Assembly: GCA_029204225.1 (NCBI GenBank)
Contig: CM055099.1
Span: 63,857,614-63,921,613 of the forward strand
Source of the DNA: Diphasiastrum complanatum
Lineage: Eukaryota > Streptophyta > Lycopodiopsida > Lycopodiales > Lycopodiaceae
DNA length: 64,000 nucleotides
Direction of reading: 5' to 3'
Positions 22,800-37,259 of this stretch are shown here, in pieces. Under the pieces are notes generated by a model. That model was not told the DNA's origin. It did not search any database and worked only from the letters and a program-made list of their open reading frames with translations. Every line of letters begins with the position of its first letter. Within the stretch, counting starts at the first letter, position 1. Made by a program: the position numbers and the translations under genes.

Positions 22800-24431
<1,632 letters not shown>

Positions 24432-24757
24432 GTTTTGTAGATATAGGACTACATTCTATTTTATGAAAATAGATCTACACATCCTAGAAAGAAAGACCTC
24501 AGAATATGTGTTTTTGTTTTTGTTGATAAGTGGGAATTAGTTGAGGTCGGAACATAGCTTGGAATAAGTGTTTCTGTTTAAGTCCGTATACCATCTGTTA
24601 TTCCAAGTTATTTCCTCTGCTCGTACATTTTTTTTCACATCATAAACAGATTATATGCGAGATTGTTACTAGCTCCTAGATGCTAGACTATATACCTCTG
24701 CTCATAAACTTTTACATAAATGTTTATCTCCCATCTTTTGTTGTAGATGCACGCTTT

Positions 24758-24878
<121 letters not shown>

Positions 24879-25614
24879 ATTGTGATGTTGTTTGTTTATG
24901 TTTAATGTTTACCAGTTCATGTTACCTTGATTCGTAGTATCTTGATTTATGTTTCATGCTTACTGATTTATGAAAACAAATCTACACATCCTAGAAAGAA
25001 ATCTGTACCTTTATTTATGAATTTGTTGATAAGTAAGGTGGGAATCAATGGAGGTCAGAACGAACCTTGGAATATGTGTTTATGTTTAAGTCAGTATACC
25101 ATCTGTTATTATGAGGTCCATTCTGACCTCTGCTCATACATTTTTCTCACATCATAAACAGATTATATGCTAGATTGTTAATAGCTCATAGATGCTAGAT
25201 TATATACCTCTGCTCATAAACTTTTACATAAATGTTTATCTCCCATCTTTTGTTTTAAATGCACGTTCTATATTGTAGGACTACATTCAATTTTATTTTC
25301 ATTAGGATTAATGAAAACAGATCTACACATCCCAGAAAGAAATCTGTACTTTTATTGATGAATCTGTTGATAAGTGGGGTGGGAATCAGTGGAGGTCGGA
25401 GCAGACCTTGGAATATGTGTTTCCGTTTAATTCAGTATACCATCTTGTATTTTGAGGCGATTCCGACCTTCGCTCATACATTTTTTTCAGAATATAAACA
25501 GATTATATGCTAGATTGTTACCAGCTCATAGAAGCTAAATTATATACCTCTGCTCATAAACTTTTACATAAATGTTTATCTCCCATCTTTTGTTGTGAAT
25601 GCACGTTTTGTAGA

Positions 25615-25632
25615 AAGAGAGAGAGAGAGAGA
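25615..25632. repeat. Short (GA)n run
   Basis: GA run after the P-unit phrase gcacgttttgtag and before repeat R unit 3. It sits where the P and R families join. Confidence 0.9.
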
Positions 25633-26575
25633 TCATGAAAGAGTTAAAGGTAACCAACACTCCCAATTTTAGGAAGGTGTGTAGCTCTTGTTTTCTTCTG
25701 TTAAAGGCGTTTATTCAATTATTTCTTGTTGGACAATTAGTTCCACAAGAAAGCCCAAACGTTGTAGGGAGGGAGCATGTGGTGACATTCTGGAGTAGGA
25801 TATGACCGTACGGTTTGGGAGTTTAGGCACTCTACTATGACCTTTATTTTTTTTTCTCCTCATGTGTGCTTAGGTTTTAGGGTTTAGAGTGTGTGAGTGC
25901 ATGTGTGATGCAGTTCATTTATGTTTCATGTTTACCAGTTCATGCTACCCTGATTTGTAGGATCTTAATTTATTCATGTGTGTGTGTGCTTGCGTGGTTC
26001 CTATACCATCGTCCGAGCTTTTATAGATATTGAGTCAAAGCTACGAGAGCAATACCAATATATAAATCATTTTTCCATTTCCAATTAACCATAAACCATA
26101 ACCCTAACAATATTAATGATGACACGAATCCATTGAGGATGCAAGGGGGCTAACTGGCTCCTCAATCGAGCTGTCTGTGCCGATTGGGTGTCTTGCCTAA
26201 AAATGAGGCATATGGTGTGCAAGCCGTTGACGTTGTTGAACCTCATGGTTCACCACATCGAACTCTGAAAAGTGTGTCTGCTACTTCAAACTCAATAACT
26301 CTAAAAGGTTGCATGAGGTTCATTTGGATTCAAACAAGTGTCCACATGTAACCACTTCGAAGTGTTGAGGTCGAAGTAGCAGCATCATTTTCTCTCTTCG
26401 ATGCTACCAGCCACAAGGTCCAAGGATTGCCATGGGCCTGCAAATCATTTTTTTCTTTAGTGTCTTCATAGGAGAGACACCCCTCATTACTACAAATCAC
26501 TTGTGGGGCCAATGAGCCTCTTATTGATGTCTATTCCTCAATGTGGTTCATTTTGGATCATCAATGTTACTTGAA
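25633..26575. repeat. Repeat family R, unit 3 (partial)
   Basis: Starts within the R unit just after its (GA)n site (gagttaaaggtaaccaacac) and follows units 1 and 2 to cttgaacttgaaat. It includes the TG-rich stretch with a worn TTTAGGG run near 25,870. Non-coding. Confidence 0.7.
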
Positions 26576-27392
<817 letters not shown>

Positions 27393-27459
27393 TGATGTTT
27401 TTCTCTTACTAATTTCTCCCATTGGTTGTCTATAGTATTTATTCCTCTTATTCCGTTGC

Positions 27460-29170
27460 ACCCATTATGTCAGATATTGAATCCCCTAGTCAGAGGTCAG
27501 GCCATAGTCGCGAGTCATCCCGCCTTTTCTCTATGAGCGAGAGTGAGCTCATTAGCTACCTTGATTAGTTGCCTTCCTCACAGCAGGATAGGGTCTTACA
27601 ACGCTTGAGGGCTCAACGTGAGGCTCGTAGCTCCTCTTGATTGGTTGAGTACACATCATCAACCGAGGAGATTCAGTCCACTCCTCATGTAGACCAGTCG
27701 CATGTTTCTCCTTCTCGTGAGGGTCACTCCGACGAGGGTCGCACCCCCACCCATGTCACTACTGCTAGTGCTTCCTCCCGACACTTTCAGGAGAGGAGGA
27801 GGAGGAGTCGCCTCGGTGTCTCATGTTGTGGAGGATGTGGCGATGACCCTGACATGGTCATGAGTACTGCACGTCCACCTAGTGCATCTCGTTGTGGGGA
27901 GTCCCTACTTTGAGATACATTGACCCAAGAGGCAACACGTACATCACATGATACTGCAACTCCTGTGTTTGTCACACCTCGATTTTTCGGCATGCCCACT
28001 TTTACCCCTCACATTTTTCCTCCCTCTTGATCCACTGCCACTGAGTCATTTCCTCCCGGCTATACGTCGTGGGGTCACGTTTCACCGTGGGGTTTTTAGC
28101 CTACACCCATCCAATCCCCCCCTGTATATTCTCCCCTCCAGATGCCACCCATTGGCTATTCTTCCCTAGGTACCCCACAACATTAGTATTCTCTCGTCGG
28201 CGGGGCATCTTTCATACCTGAGGCCACTCCCATAGACACTCCCATGGTCACGTCCCCCATACAGGAGGGCACCCCCGTAGACACTCCTAGGGCCACATCG
28301 CCACCAGCTGCCATCCCGCCGTCGTATGACATAGACAGGGATGGTCACATCATTGAGAATAACCGTGGTAAGAGGGTCATCACGTGCATGAGGGAGCTCA
28401 TGTATATCCACTCTTCTAGAGACAACTTTCATGACTGGCTCGATGTCAACGATGACCGCATGAATCGCATCATTGACCAACTGCGTAGTGAGTTCTTTGT
28501 CCTATCCCAGGACATGGAATTCGCACGAAAATGGATGAGGAGCCACATGGAAGCTGTCATGAGCCACCGCAAATCGGAGATCCGAGATGCAGTGAAAGCC
28601 GAGAGAGGCAGGCTTTTCCATGTGGATAAAGAGGACCGAAAGTATGCAAAGAAAGAGTATCGAGATGATCCATAACGCTTCAGACAATAGCGAGAAGCAG
28701 CCAGAGTCCGCCGACTAGAGACCACGTGGGCTTCTCACTTGGGCAGTGGCAGCAAGGGATATTCTCGAGTCCACTTTGTAAGTCTACCCTATACCCATTT
28801 GTGATAATTGACTATTGATTATTTCTTTTCTTTTTTGCTCTTGGGAATTTTTCGTAGACACGTTAGAATAAAACGCTCTCTTTATATGATCAAAATTTGG
28901 AATGTTCGTGCAGCGGTCCACCGTGGCACATTCCCCCACACATGATGAGTATATGTTTGCGTATTTTCACGGTATGCAGGCAGTACTTGAGGTATTGGAG
29001 AGGCAGGGTGTGCGTATAAACTGGGATGCTGCTCCTTAGGTACGACATGAAGTCCATTTTATATCACTCCCATACGATTGTTGGAAGACTAATTCATGTC
29101 TTGCACGTGCAGGAACAACAAGGTCCACATGACAGAGATGATGAGGAGGAATTAGATAGTTCTAACTAGT
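27460..29170 (+). pseudogene. En/Spm ORF1-like gene, copy A
   Basis: A Ser/Arg-rich head (SDIESPSQRSGHSRESSRLF, then ASASSRHFQERRRRSR) leads to a Pro/Thr-rich middle. A well-kept exon at 28,244-28,780 follows, with SYDIDRDGHIIE, HVDKEDRKYAKKEY and SHLGSGSKGYSRVHF, ending at a GTAAGT donor. The next exon (about 28,910) reads THDEYMFAYFHGMQ and EVLERQGVRINWD. The string order (basic repeat-rich helix, H-x-GSKGY, then an R-x-HDEY-type segment) fits the Ptta/En/Spm transposase_24 type protein that accompanies tnp2 in CACTA elements. The middle is interrupted by stops, so it is a pseudogene. A parallel copy B follows about 2.1 kb downstream in the same direction. Confidence 0.6.
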
Positions 29171-29545
29171 GTTTTGGCTCTATAACTAGCCTTTCCATAT
29201 TTACAGACACTTGTGTACATGTTTTTACATCTATCATTTTTATTCATACATTTGCCAACCATCTTTCGATGCAACTAGTTTTTTATGTAAACTTGAACCT
29301 TGACTAGTCATGTAATTGAAATGTATTTGGCCCTAAAACCATGTAGAAATGTTTAATTTATTTATTATAAAGTGTAATTATTGTGGTTAACGTGTGATTA
29401 TTGTGGTGTACTGTAATATATTCAACTATAGTTGAATGCAAAGAATCACTTTTCTTGTTCTACCCTAAACCCTTAGCTCAAGTATTTGAATTTATTTCTT
29501 GTACTAATTAACTCTACATGGTTGTATGTTTTGAAAATATATTTT
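29171..29545. other. AT-rich spacer between ORF1-like copies
   Basis: No gene or motif cluster seen; ordinary AT-rich intergenic sequence. Confidence 0.5.
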
Positions 29546-29546
29546 A

Positions 29547-31252
29547 TTGCCTGCAGAGATTATGCCAATCATATCCTCAATGTCTCATAACACATCTCCA
29601 AGTCACGGATCTGGCCGTAGTCGCGGGTCATCTTGTTTTTCATCCACGAGTGACAATGAAGTCCTCAATTATATGGATGGGATGTCTCCCTTGTGTGCAG
29701 GCAGAATCGTGGAGAGACTACGGGCTTGTTGAGATGCACGGAGTTTAAGTAGGTTGTCCACATCATCTCATTCTGAGGAGATCCAGCCCCCCCAACCCTC
29801 CAACCGAGGTGTTCCCCCCTTCCACGAGGGTCTATCCGGCCGGAGTCCCTCCCCCAAGCACTCTAATGCTAGTGCCTCTTCCCGACATTCCGGCCGGGAA
29901 AAGAGCGATCGTAGGAGGAGTCGCCTCAATGACGGCTCCTGTTGTGGCAGTAACGCCGATGACGTAGTGCTTCATGCAGCCTCGAGTCTAGCACATCCAT
30001 CTAGCAGGCCTTGTCATAGGTTTTCCTTACTTCGAGAAACCCTAACTCAAGAAGCAATGAGGATGGCACGTGATACTTTGACTCCTGCATTTGTCACACT
30101 TGATTATCCCGACACCCCCACACTCTATCCTCACATTTTTTCTTCTTCGTTATCCATGCCCCCTATGGGATCTCCATGGCACCATGATCTCTCTTGCCAG
30201 GCCACTCCATTGTTTCTCCCATTCAAGCCCCTGTTGGTTACACTCCCGCTCAAACTCCTCCCCAACCTTCTCCCCTTCATACCCCTCCCCACTCTTCTCG
30301 TGATCGTCTTCAAACTCCTCCCCAAATCATTCCCATTCTAGTCAACTCCCCCACTCCTCTTGACACTCCCTTTGCCACCTCTCTGTCCTATGACATAGAT
30401 GAAGAGAAGTACATAGTAGAGGATGACCCTGATGGTCACGTCATCACTTGCATGAGGCAATTCACGCATGTGGTCATCAATAGGAACATTTTCAAGGACT
30501 AGCGCAAACAAAGTAATGAGGAAAAGAATTATGCCATTGACCAGTTTTATAGAGAATTTCCAGTCCCCTCCCCTGATTTGGAATTTGACCAAATATGGAT
30601 GGGACGACGCATGGGAAGCGTGATGAGAGCCACGGCAAATCAGAGATCCGAGATGCGGTGAGAGCTGACAAATCTAGGCCATACAATGTGCACAAGGACG
30701 ATTGGAAGTTTGCAAAGAAAGAATTTTGAGAAGATCCAAATCATTTCAAGCAACAAAGAGAGGCAGCAAAGAAGCGAATGGAGATGGTAGGGCCCTGGCA
30801 CCTAGGCAGTGGTGGCCAAGGTTCTTTCCATGCCCACTTTGTAAGTCTCCCCACCCATAAGTTGAACTTGTTTTGGTCATAATTCATATTTTATTTGTGG
30901 ATTTGTTTGAATTAAATTACAATCACCGATTTGTCGGTTCATGCAAAAATTTGTCGTAAAGCGATCTCTCACAAAAGAGGAGTACAAGTATGCATATTCC
31001 AAAACTTGCAATCATTACTCAAATTATTGGAGAGACAAGGAGTGAAAATTGACTGGGATGGATATCTTGAAATATGTATTATGGTTTCAACATATATTTT
31101 GTATTCACCACATTCATTTGGTCGGACACTCTAACAACATCACTTACAAAATTTACACATCTTCGTTGCACACAAGTATCGCAATCTCAGTCTCATGCAT
31201 CGTAGTCACATGAGTCTGATGACCATGGCCAGGATGGGGACAATTCACAATA
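29547..31252 (+). pseudogene. En/Spm ORF1-like gene, copy B
   Basis: Same order as copy A: SPSHGSGRSRGSSCF head, ASASSRHSGREKSDRRRSR, Pro/Thr-rich middle (TPAQTPPQPSPLHTPP), SYDIDEEKYIVEDD, HKDDWKFAKKEF, REAAKKRMEMVG, then HLGSGGQGSFHAHF with a GTAAGT donor. Later come a LLERQGVKIDWDGY exon and a terminal Ser/Gln/Asp-rich exon (SHESDDHGQDGDNSQ) ending near 31,250. The terminal exon matches SHESDCDVNGQDEDDS at about 34,570. Frame breaks lie in the middle. A cluster of palindromic TCGGA motifs starts right after its end. Confidence 0.6.
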
Positions 31253-31256
31253 ACAT

Positions 31257-31660
31257 ATCGCGCAAATTTTGACGTCTGCGTCTGACGTATGCTCAAAAAT
31301 TTCATAATTCGTCGCAATCCGACATGTTGAGTTCCGACATCCCAGTACAAAATCCAAAAATCATAGTTCGGCGATCAAGAAATCTGGGTGGCAACCAATT
31401 TCTCAAAGGCACGTCGGAGTCCGACATGTCGGATTCCGACTTGCAGACATGGATATGACCTGTCACAAATTTTTTTAAACAAAAATACATGTCATCCAAC
31501 ATGGACGTCGGAATCCGAGGTGTGTCAGACTTCGACGCCCACATCAGCATGCCAAAAAGCCTGTCCACGACATCTGGCACGTTTGTTCGGACCTGAATGG
31601 GCACAAACGTAGGATTCCGACGTGTTTGGAGACCGTCAGATTCCAACGTCTGTTTCAATC
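31257..31660. repeat. Palindromic TCGGA-N-TCCGA motif cluster 1
   Basis: Variants of gtcggantccgac occur many times in both orientations: for example cgtcggagtccgacatgtcg at about 31,412, then cggattccgac, gtcggaatccgag and ggattccgacgtg. Dense short palindromes of this kind are typical of the subterminal regions of En/Spm elements, where the accessory protein binds. The cluster lies directly downstream of ORF1-like copy B. Confidence 0.65.
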
Positions 31661-32105
<445 letters not shown>

Positions 32106-32265
32106 GAAGAAGTGTGTATGTATTGTGTCTTGCATTTTGAATTTAAGATAATGAAGAAAGAGAGAGAGAGTGTGTGTGATTTGATTAAGATTTACGGTAG
32201 TAGATGAATAGATTGTATGTGTGTGTGTTTTTCAACATTTTGCATTGATTTAAAATTTAAGATAT

Positions 32266-32432
<167 letters not shown>

Positions 32433-32474
32433 CATGTGTACATGTGTGTGTGACGAGCTTATAGGGACGGACAA

Positions 32475-33025
32475 TCCAAGCCTTCCTGGTGTTCAAGAAG
32501 TGATTGGAACTGTGTAAAAGCGGATGAACGAACACCAGATAAATACAAGATTCAGAAAGATACTGCGGCCGCTAGGATGCATGGGATAGACAATCCTAGG
32601 TTGGGCTCGAGCGGAAAGGTGGGATGGCAAGCAAGTATGGTAAGTGAACTTACACTACTCTTATAGTTTATCTTTGATTTTATATGCGTTTATTATTTAA
32701 TATGCATTATGACTAGCTACTTCAACATAGCCCTAAATTAATTTCAACTTCAATTGAATGCATGGATAGTTGGCGGACTATGGACGTCTGCCAACTAAGG
32801 AGGAGTACAATTTGCCTTCAGGGAATCATACAACACATTAGTCGACAAAATAAAGAGCGAGGGTCATCCTCCAAATGTAAGTACTAGTTTTTGTATTTAT
32901 ACTAATGTGGTTTGTATTTTGACGTCAATTTTATTTAATTTAATACGATCAAGCATTAAATATTAATGTAGTTTGTTTGCTTGTGTTCATGCAGACTGGA
33001 TGTCACGACGACGACGAGTAGATTA
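32475..33025 (+). pseudogene. En/Spm ORF1-like gene, copy C (3' part)
   Basis: One frame gives GIDNPRLGSSGKVGWQASM and ends at a GTAAGT donor (about 32,640). After an acceptor-like sequence near 32,768 comes LADYGRLPTKEEYNLPSGN, comparable in position to the THDEY exon of copy A and the LTKEEYKYAYS region of copy B. A last short Asp-rich exon (cacgacgacgacgag) ends near 33,021. It is truncated at the left by the compound microsatellite. Frames are not continuous. Confidence 0.45.
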
Positions 33026-33552
33026 GGTTTATAAGTTTTAGTTGATGTTAAATCTAGAAAGACTCGTGCGACATTAAAGCACCAATTTTGTAATACATTA
33101 ATTCATATTATGAAAAATATTATTGTTGCAAATGATCCTGCTATATTGCCATTGCTTTTATATGTGCAATGTTTTTTTTTCAAAAATTGCAATGTCAAAT
33201 TTAGGGATGTGGATTGACGTAATAATCAACTAAGAAATGTCGGATCTCAAAACAACAATCAATATTATATCTAAAAATCTAAATGAAATTTATGATGTGC
33301 ACAAAGCAATGCAATAAAGTATTGTCATATAATGAACATGAAGTAATGCAATAGAATATAAAATGAAAAGTAGTTTAAGAATGAAAAGTACCTCATGCTT
33401 AGTTTGTTGTTTGATCCAAATGTTGAATGCAACTCAAAAATATTGTTTAAAAAACAATTCACGAATATCGTTTCCCAAGAACTCAACTCCAAAAACAGTC
33501 CGAGAAAAATGCGCGCGCTGTTTTTTACGCATTTTTCTATTTTTTTTAACCT
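33026..33552. other. AT-rich non-coding
   Basis: No gene seen. Lies between ORF1-like copy C and the second palindromic motif cluster, as an En/Spm 3' flank would. Confidence 0.4.
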
Positions 33553-34060
33553 AATTAGGGACGTTGGAATTCGACATCCTAATGCGCCGGATAGACGTCG
33601 GGTAGACGTCAGACACATGTCGAACATATTTTTTGATCATTTTGTTAACAGATGTCGGACTCCGACAACTTTAACGGACTTCAAAATCCGACGTCGAAGA
33701 ATACGTCGGATGAGCGTCGGACATCCGTCGATGAAATTTTGGCATCATTCTATATTTACAGACGTTGGAATCCGACTGAATTCCAGGACGTCGCATTCCG
33801 ACAGCCACGTCAGAGCGTTTGCGATGTCTTTGGACGTCGCAATCTGATGTCCAGGTCAACACCTCTTTCCGTCACCGAAATTTTGTTCTATGGTGTCCGG
33901 CACATTGTGCCTGTCGGACTGCGACGTGTTTTAAAGTTGTCGGATTCTGATGACCTTATAGCAACGTTTCTTTTGACGTCCGCGATAAATTAATAAAAAA
34001 ATTAAGCTCGCGATTCACGTCACAAAACACGTCGCAAATCGTGGCGGGTGTTGTTGTGAT
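33553..34060. repeat. Palindromic TCGGA-N-TCCGA motif cluster 2
   Basis: The same motif family as at 31,257-31,660: gttggaattcgac, gatgtcggactccgacaac, aatccgacgtcgaag, cgtcggatgagcgtcgg, gttggaatccgac, gtcgcattccgac and tcggattctgatg. The right edge reads gtggcgggtgttgttgtg; its complement begins CACAACAACACC, which could be a worn En/Spm end. Confidence 0.65.
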
Positions 34061-34127
34061 TCAGCTGAATTTAATAATTAGGCGTTTCATTATGATATAT
34101 ATTTGTAGTTCGAACATTTATGTATCA

Positions 34128-34154
<27 letters not shown>
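34128..34154. repeat. (AT)n run
   Basis: Short AT dinucleotide run in non-coding DNA. Confidence 0.9.
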
Positions 34155-34158
<4 letters not shown>

Positions 34159-34159
34159 G

Positions 34160-34640
34160 TTTAACGTATAAAGTCCTCTACATGGATCTTCAATTGCATG
34201 TAGTCCAATTTAAGGATAGAATGGAGCCATTTGACAAGGTTATAACTATGTCCATGGGAGAACGTTGGCCACCACTTCCCAGGTGAGATGGTCCCTAAAG
34301 TCTACTGTAGTTTCTTACCAGCCTCCCGTTGTTGTTTGACACGATCTGGATTTTCGGGGAATCCTCTCTTCACAAACTTCAAGTCTTCTTTGTGCCTTGA
34401 TTCGGATGGATATTCTAGATCTAAGGTATATATGGCTTCAAGATACACTTTAACTTCACTACATTCATGTGGTCTGACTTTCACTCTCATCACATTTCTC
34501 AGATAACTGAATCATATTCATTGGATGCAGGTATCACAGTCACAATCCTATGCATCGCAATCACATGAGTCTGATTGTGACGTCAATGGCCAAGACGAGG
34601 ACGACTCAACTGGATCTAATTACAATTAGGTATATTTCAA
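34160..34640 (-). pseudogene. En/Spm ORF1-like fragments, copy D (inverted part)
   Basis: On the minus strand, 34,500 down to about 34,230 reads ECSEVKVYLEAIYTLDLEY, SRHKEDLKFVKRGFPENPD and RVKQQREAGKKLQ, then SPGKWWPTFSHGHS. This parallels HKDDWKFAKKEF...FKQQREAAKKR...HLGSGG in copy B. The terminal-exon-like stretch at 34,530-34,630 (SQSQSYASQSHESDCDVNGQ) instead reads on the plus strand, so two differently oriented scraps lie side by side, indicating rearrangement. Confidence 0.5.
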
Positions 34641-34756
34641 TAATCCAATTTGTAACATATCTCTGTACTTGGAACATTTATGTATGAATTTAAGTTTCTT
34701 TCATCAATTTTTAAGTGCTTAAAATGTAACTCAAATAAATTTTACAAATTTTTTTA

Positions 34757-35174
34757 TTAATATTCTACCCTAAAAGCTGGTTCCATTCTACCCTAAAAGC
34801 TGGTTCCATTCTACCCTAATTATTTTTTTTTTTGATTTTATACCCTCAAAATAACCCTCAAAATAGGGTAAACTTTTGATAGAGATATACCAAGGGATGG
34901 CCCTCAGTATATTCCTCAAAAAAGACATGTCGTCAATAGCTTGTTTGGGAGGATGTACTGAGGGCCCTTGTTATATCCCTCGGTCTACCTGTGCTATAAA
35001 CAACGCAAAAATGAGATGAAGAAGCCTCGATTACCGAGGCAATTATTGAGGATCTTGTTCTGAGGCATACTTCAAGTTGTGTATCCTCGGCATACGATGT
35101 TTTTTCAAAAAAAAAATTCTTCATAAAATTCTCTCGATAATAAGGGTCAGAAATTCTCCAGAATGTTGTAGTGG
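34757..35174. repeat. Candidate En/Spm terminus with CCTCGG/CCGAGG subterminal motifs
   Basis: A 22-bp doublet (attctaccctaaaagctggt with two more bases) lies at 34,762-34,812. From 34,885 to 35,100 short words cctcag, ccctcgg, ccgagg, gcctcg and gaggc recur in both orientations. The stretch ends at 35,174 with tgttgtagtg, whose complement CACTACAACA carries the CACTA end signature. I take it as one end of an En/Spm-type element whose other end I could not locate. Confidence 0.4.
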
Positions 35175-35603
35175 ATGAAAGATGTGGAAGTCTAATTTTA
35201 AAGGAATAGTGGATGTCGACCCCATGAGATAATCTACAACGTTGTGGCTGCCACTATGAGGATGTCATGTAAAACCTCCAATGCTTGGCCAACTAGCTAG
35301 GCCATTGTAAATGGATGATCTTATGAGTTTCTCTTAGTTGTAGTAAATGCATACCGTAAGAGGTCCTGATGAATGGTGAGCCTCTTGGAGGACAAGAGTT
35401 GGTCAAATAAATAAGAAAAAGACATGACTTAAAAAAAAAAAGATACAATCATTTTACTTGTAAACAACCCGTTTATGGGTTTTTTTATTGACATCACAAT
35501 AGATTCTTACAATTAGTTTGTGTCCATAATCTAATACTGGAATGCAATTTTTCTATAATGATAAAAGACATGATGATTGGCATGTATTTGCTGATAGTGA
35601 ATC
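35175..35603. other. Non-coding downstream of gene X copy 1
   Basis: No gene. Around 35,440-35,475 it still matches the 3' side of gene X copy 2 (ttgtttacannnaaaat), which marks how far the duplicated unit extends. Confidence 0.4.
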
Positions 35604-36791
35604 TCAATGTTCTTCCATAAGTTGGATTGTTTCGTCAATATCTCTGTATTTGATCTCGAGCTCATGTCTTTTACGTACCTGCATAAAACTAATACAAAGT
35701 TAGTTAGAATTAGTACAGAGTTTGTATTAGAAAGTTTTAATTGAAACTATTCATAAAAGATCGAGTGTTTATAACTACTTACGAGTTTACCATTAAAAAT
35801 GGATCTGAAGTCTAAAAGTACATCATCTTGTAGGAGCAATAGTAGCCATCGGATGTAGTTTAGACTCCAATCTTCTTCCACCTCAACACATGTCAAAATG
35901 ACATCATTGTATATAATTTCAATATTTTTTCGTTTTGAATGTCCATTGGCTTCCAAAAGTTCAGATAATAAACTATCTGATAAATTTTTGCATACAAACA
36001 TCGTTGGGGTTTTGTGTACATTGACACTTGAAAAGAAATCCACAAACATATTCAAGGAAATCAACCAACTCAATCTGACTGTTATTTATCCGGTGCTCAT
36101 TTTTAATGAATTTTTTACATCATTATATATCTTGCAATGAAATGATTCTGAAACTGTAGCATCTGGTGCAATCCAATCATCACTTTCAAAACTAGGTAAT
36201 GAAATTGGTACTATTTGTCTGAAATTTTCTTTTGTATCAGGAATGTACATTGATTCATAAAAAAAGATTCCACTATCAGCTAGATCTTTTGCAGATGTAG
36301 CTGTCCAATATCAGTGTGAATAACATCTAACACACTTGCTAAAGATCCATTCGGCTCCCATTCATTTATCTTGGATGGAAATAAATCTGCAAGAAAAAAA
36401 TGATCAGATTGGCAAGTTTACTATTAGATATTTATGAATGACAAAAATCAAAGTATCAAAATTATCAATACTCACAGTTGTTTTTTTTGTGATCATGACG
36501 GTTGAATCCTTGCACATTTATCTCTGAACGCATATATACATGTTGGACTAGAATTTCAGAAATAGATTTTCGTCCTGGTGATGTTCTGAAATCCAAAATT
36601 CTGGCCTTCCAATAAGATCATAATGATAGTTTTGACCTTTTCATTTTTCGAAATGCTCCTCTTGATGATGGATGCATCAAAACCCAAGAGTTTTTTGAAT
36701 ATTTTCTTGGCACCCATAATCCATTATCATCTGTCTCGTTGAATAGAAGCACATAGTCGATTGAGGAGCACGGCTTCCTTGATGGCGCCAT
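35604..36791 (-). pseudogene. Gene X copy 1, unknown three-exon gene
   Basis: Exon 1 runs from the ATG at 36,791 to 36,476 (316 bp) and begins MAPSRKPCSSIDYVLLFNE, with FRTSPGRKSISEILVQHVYM further on. It ends at a GTGAGT donor. Exon 2 runs from 36,386 to 35,783 and contains VIHTDIGQL, WIAPDATVSESFHCK, LSWLISLNMFVDFFSSVNV, HKTPTMFVCKNLSDSLLSEL and VILTCVEVEEDWSLNYIRW. It ends at GTAAGT. Exon 3 (35,678-35,604) reads VRKRHELEIKYRDIDETIQL and stops. Phases fit across both introns, giving about 330 residues. A related copy on the plus strand (47,767-48,960) has an exon 1 of identical length and the same first intron. A few in-frame stops and shifts break this copy. No known domain recognised; it may be a transposon-borne gene. 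Confidence 0.6.
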
Positions 36792-37259
36792 TATGCAAAA
36801 ATCTGAAACAATGAACTATGAATTTGAAAATTTGCGTAGACAAAAAGCCATGAATATGAGAAAAAATATTGGCAAAAATTTGAAACACTGATCTATTTGG
36901 CGCCACAAATTAGCTCCAGTTATCCCTGTTAACCATGGTTTGACAATGCATATACATTAATGGTACATCAATTTTCTCATCTCAACCATCTGTCATATTC
37001 ATTTTCAATGTTTTTGGGTCTCTTTAGGCAGTGATGAGCTAGAAGGGCAGGCCTCATCGACCAATAACATTTCCACATGTTGTCCGACGAAACAACAATA
37101 TATTTAAAAAGTTTTTATTTTATTTATATTTGGAAAATTCTACGTTACGTAGAACCTTGAAGATAAGGTTTCAATTGGTCCACATGGCAATGAAAATAAG
37201 AAAAATAAATAAATAAACATCTTTTTCAAAGGCCCTCGTCCGGCTCTAAGTTTCTCTAA
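36792..37259 (-). promoter_or_regulatory. Upstream region of gene X copy 1
   Basis: About 470 bp upstream of the ATG closely parallels 47,305-47,766 in inverted orientation. Shared words include ttctacgtaacgtagaattt, a 16-bp perfect palindrome core around tacgta, catgtggaaatg and ttgacaatgcatatac. The similarity stops sharply at about 37,259, where tnp2 coding sequence begins. No clear TATA box was chosen. Confidence 0.5.

Noticed and set aside
32560-32575. GCGGCCGC next to other restriction-like sites as a cloning-vector remnant
   Set aside because: A single 8-bp site within a stretch that aligns to the ORF1-like copies; no vector sequence around it.
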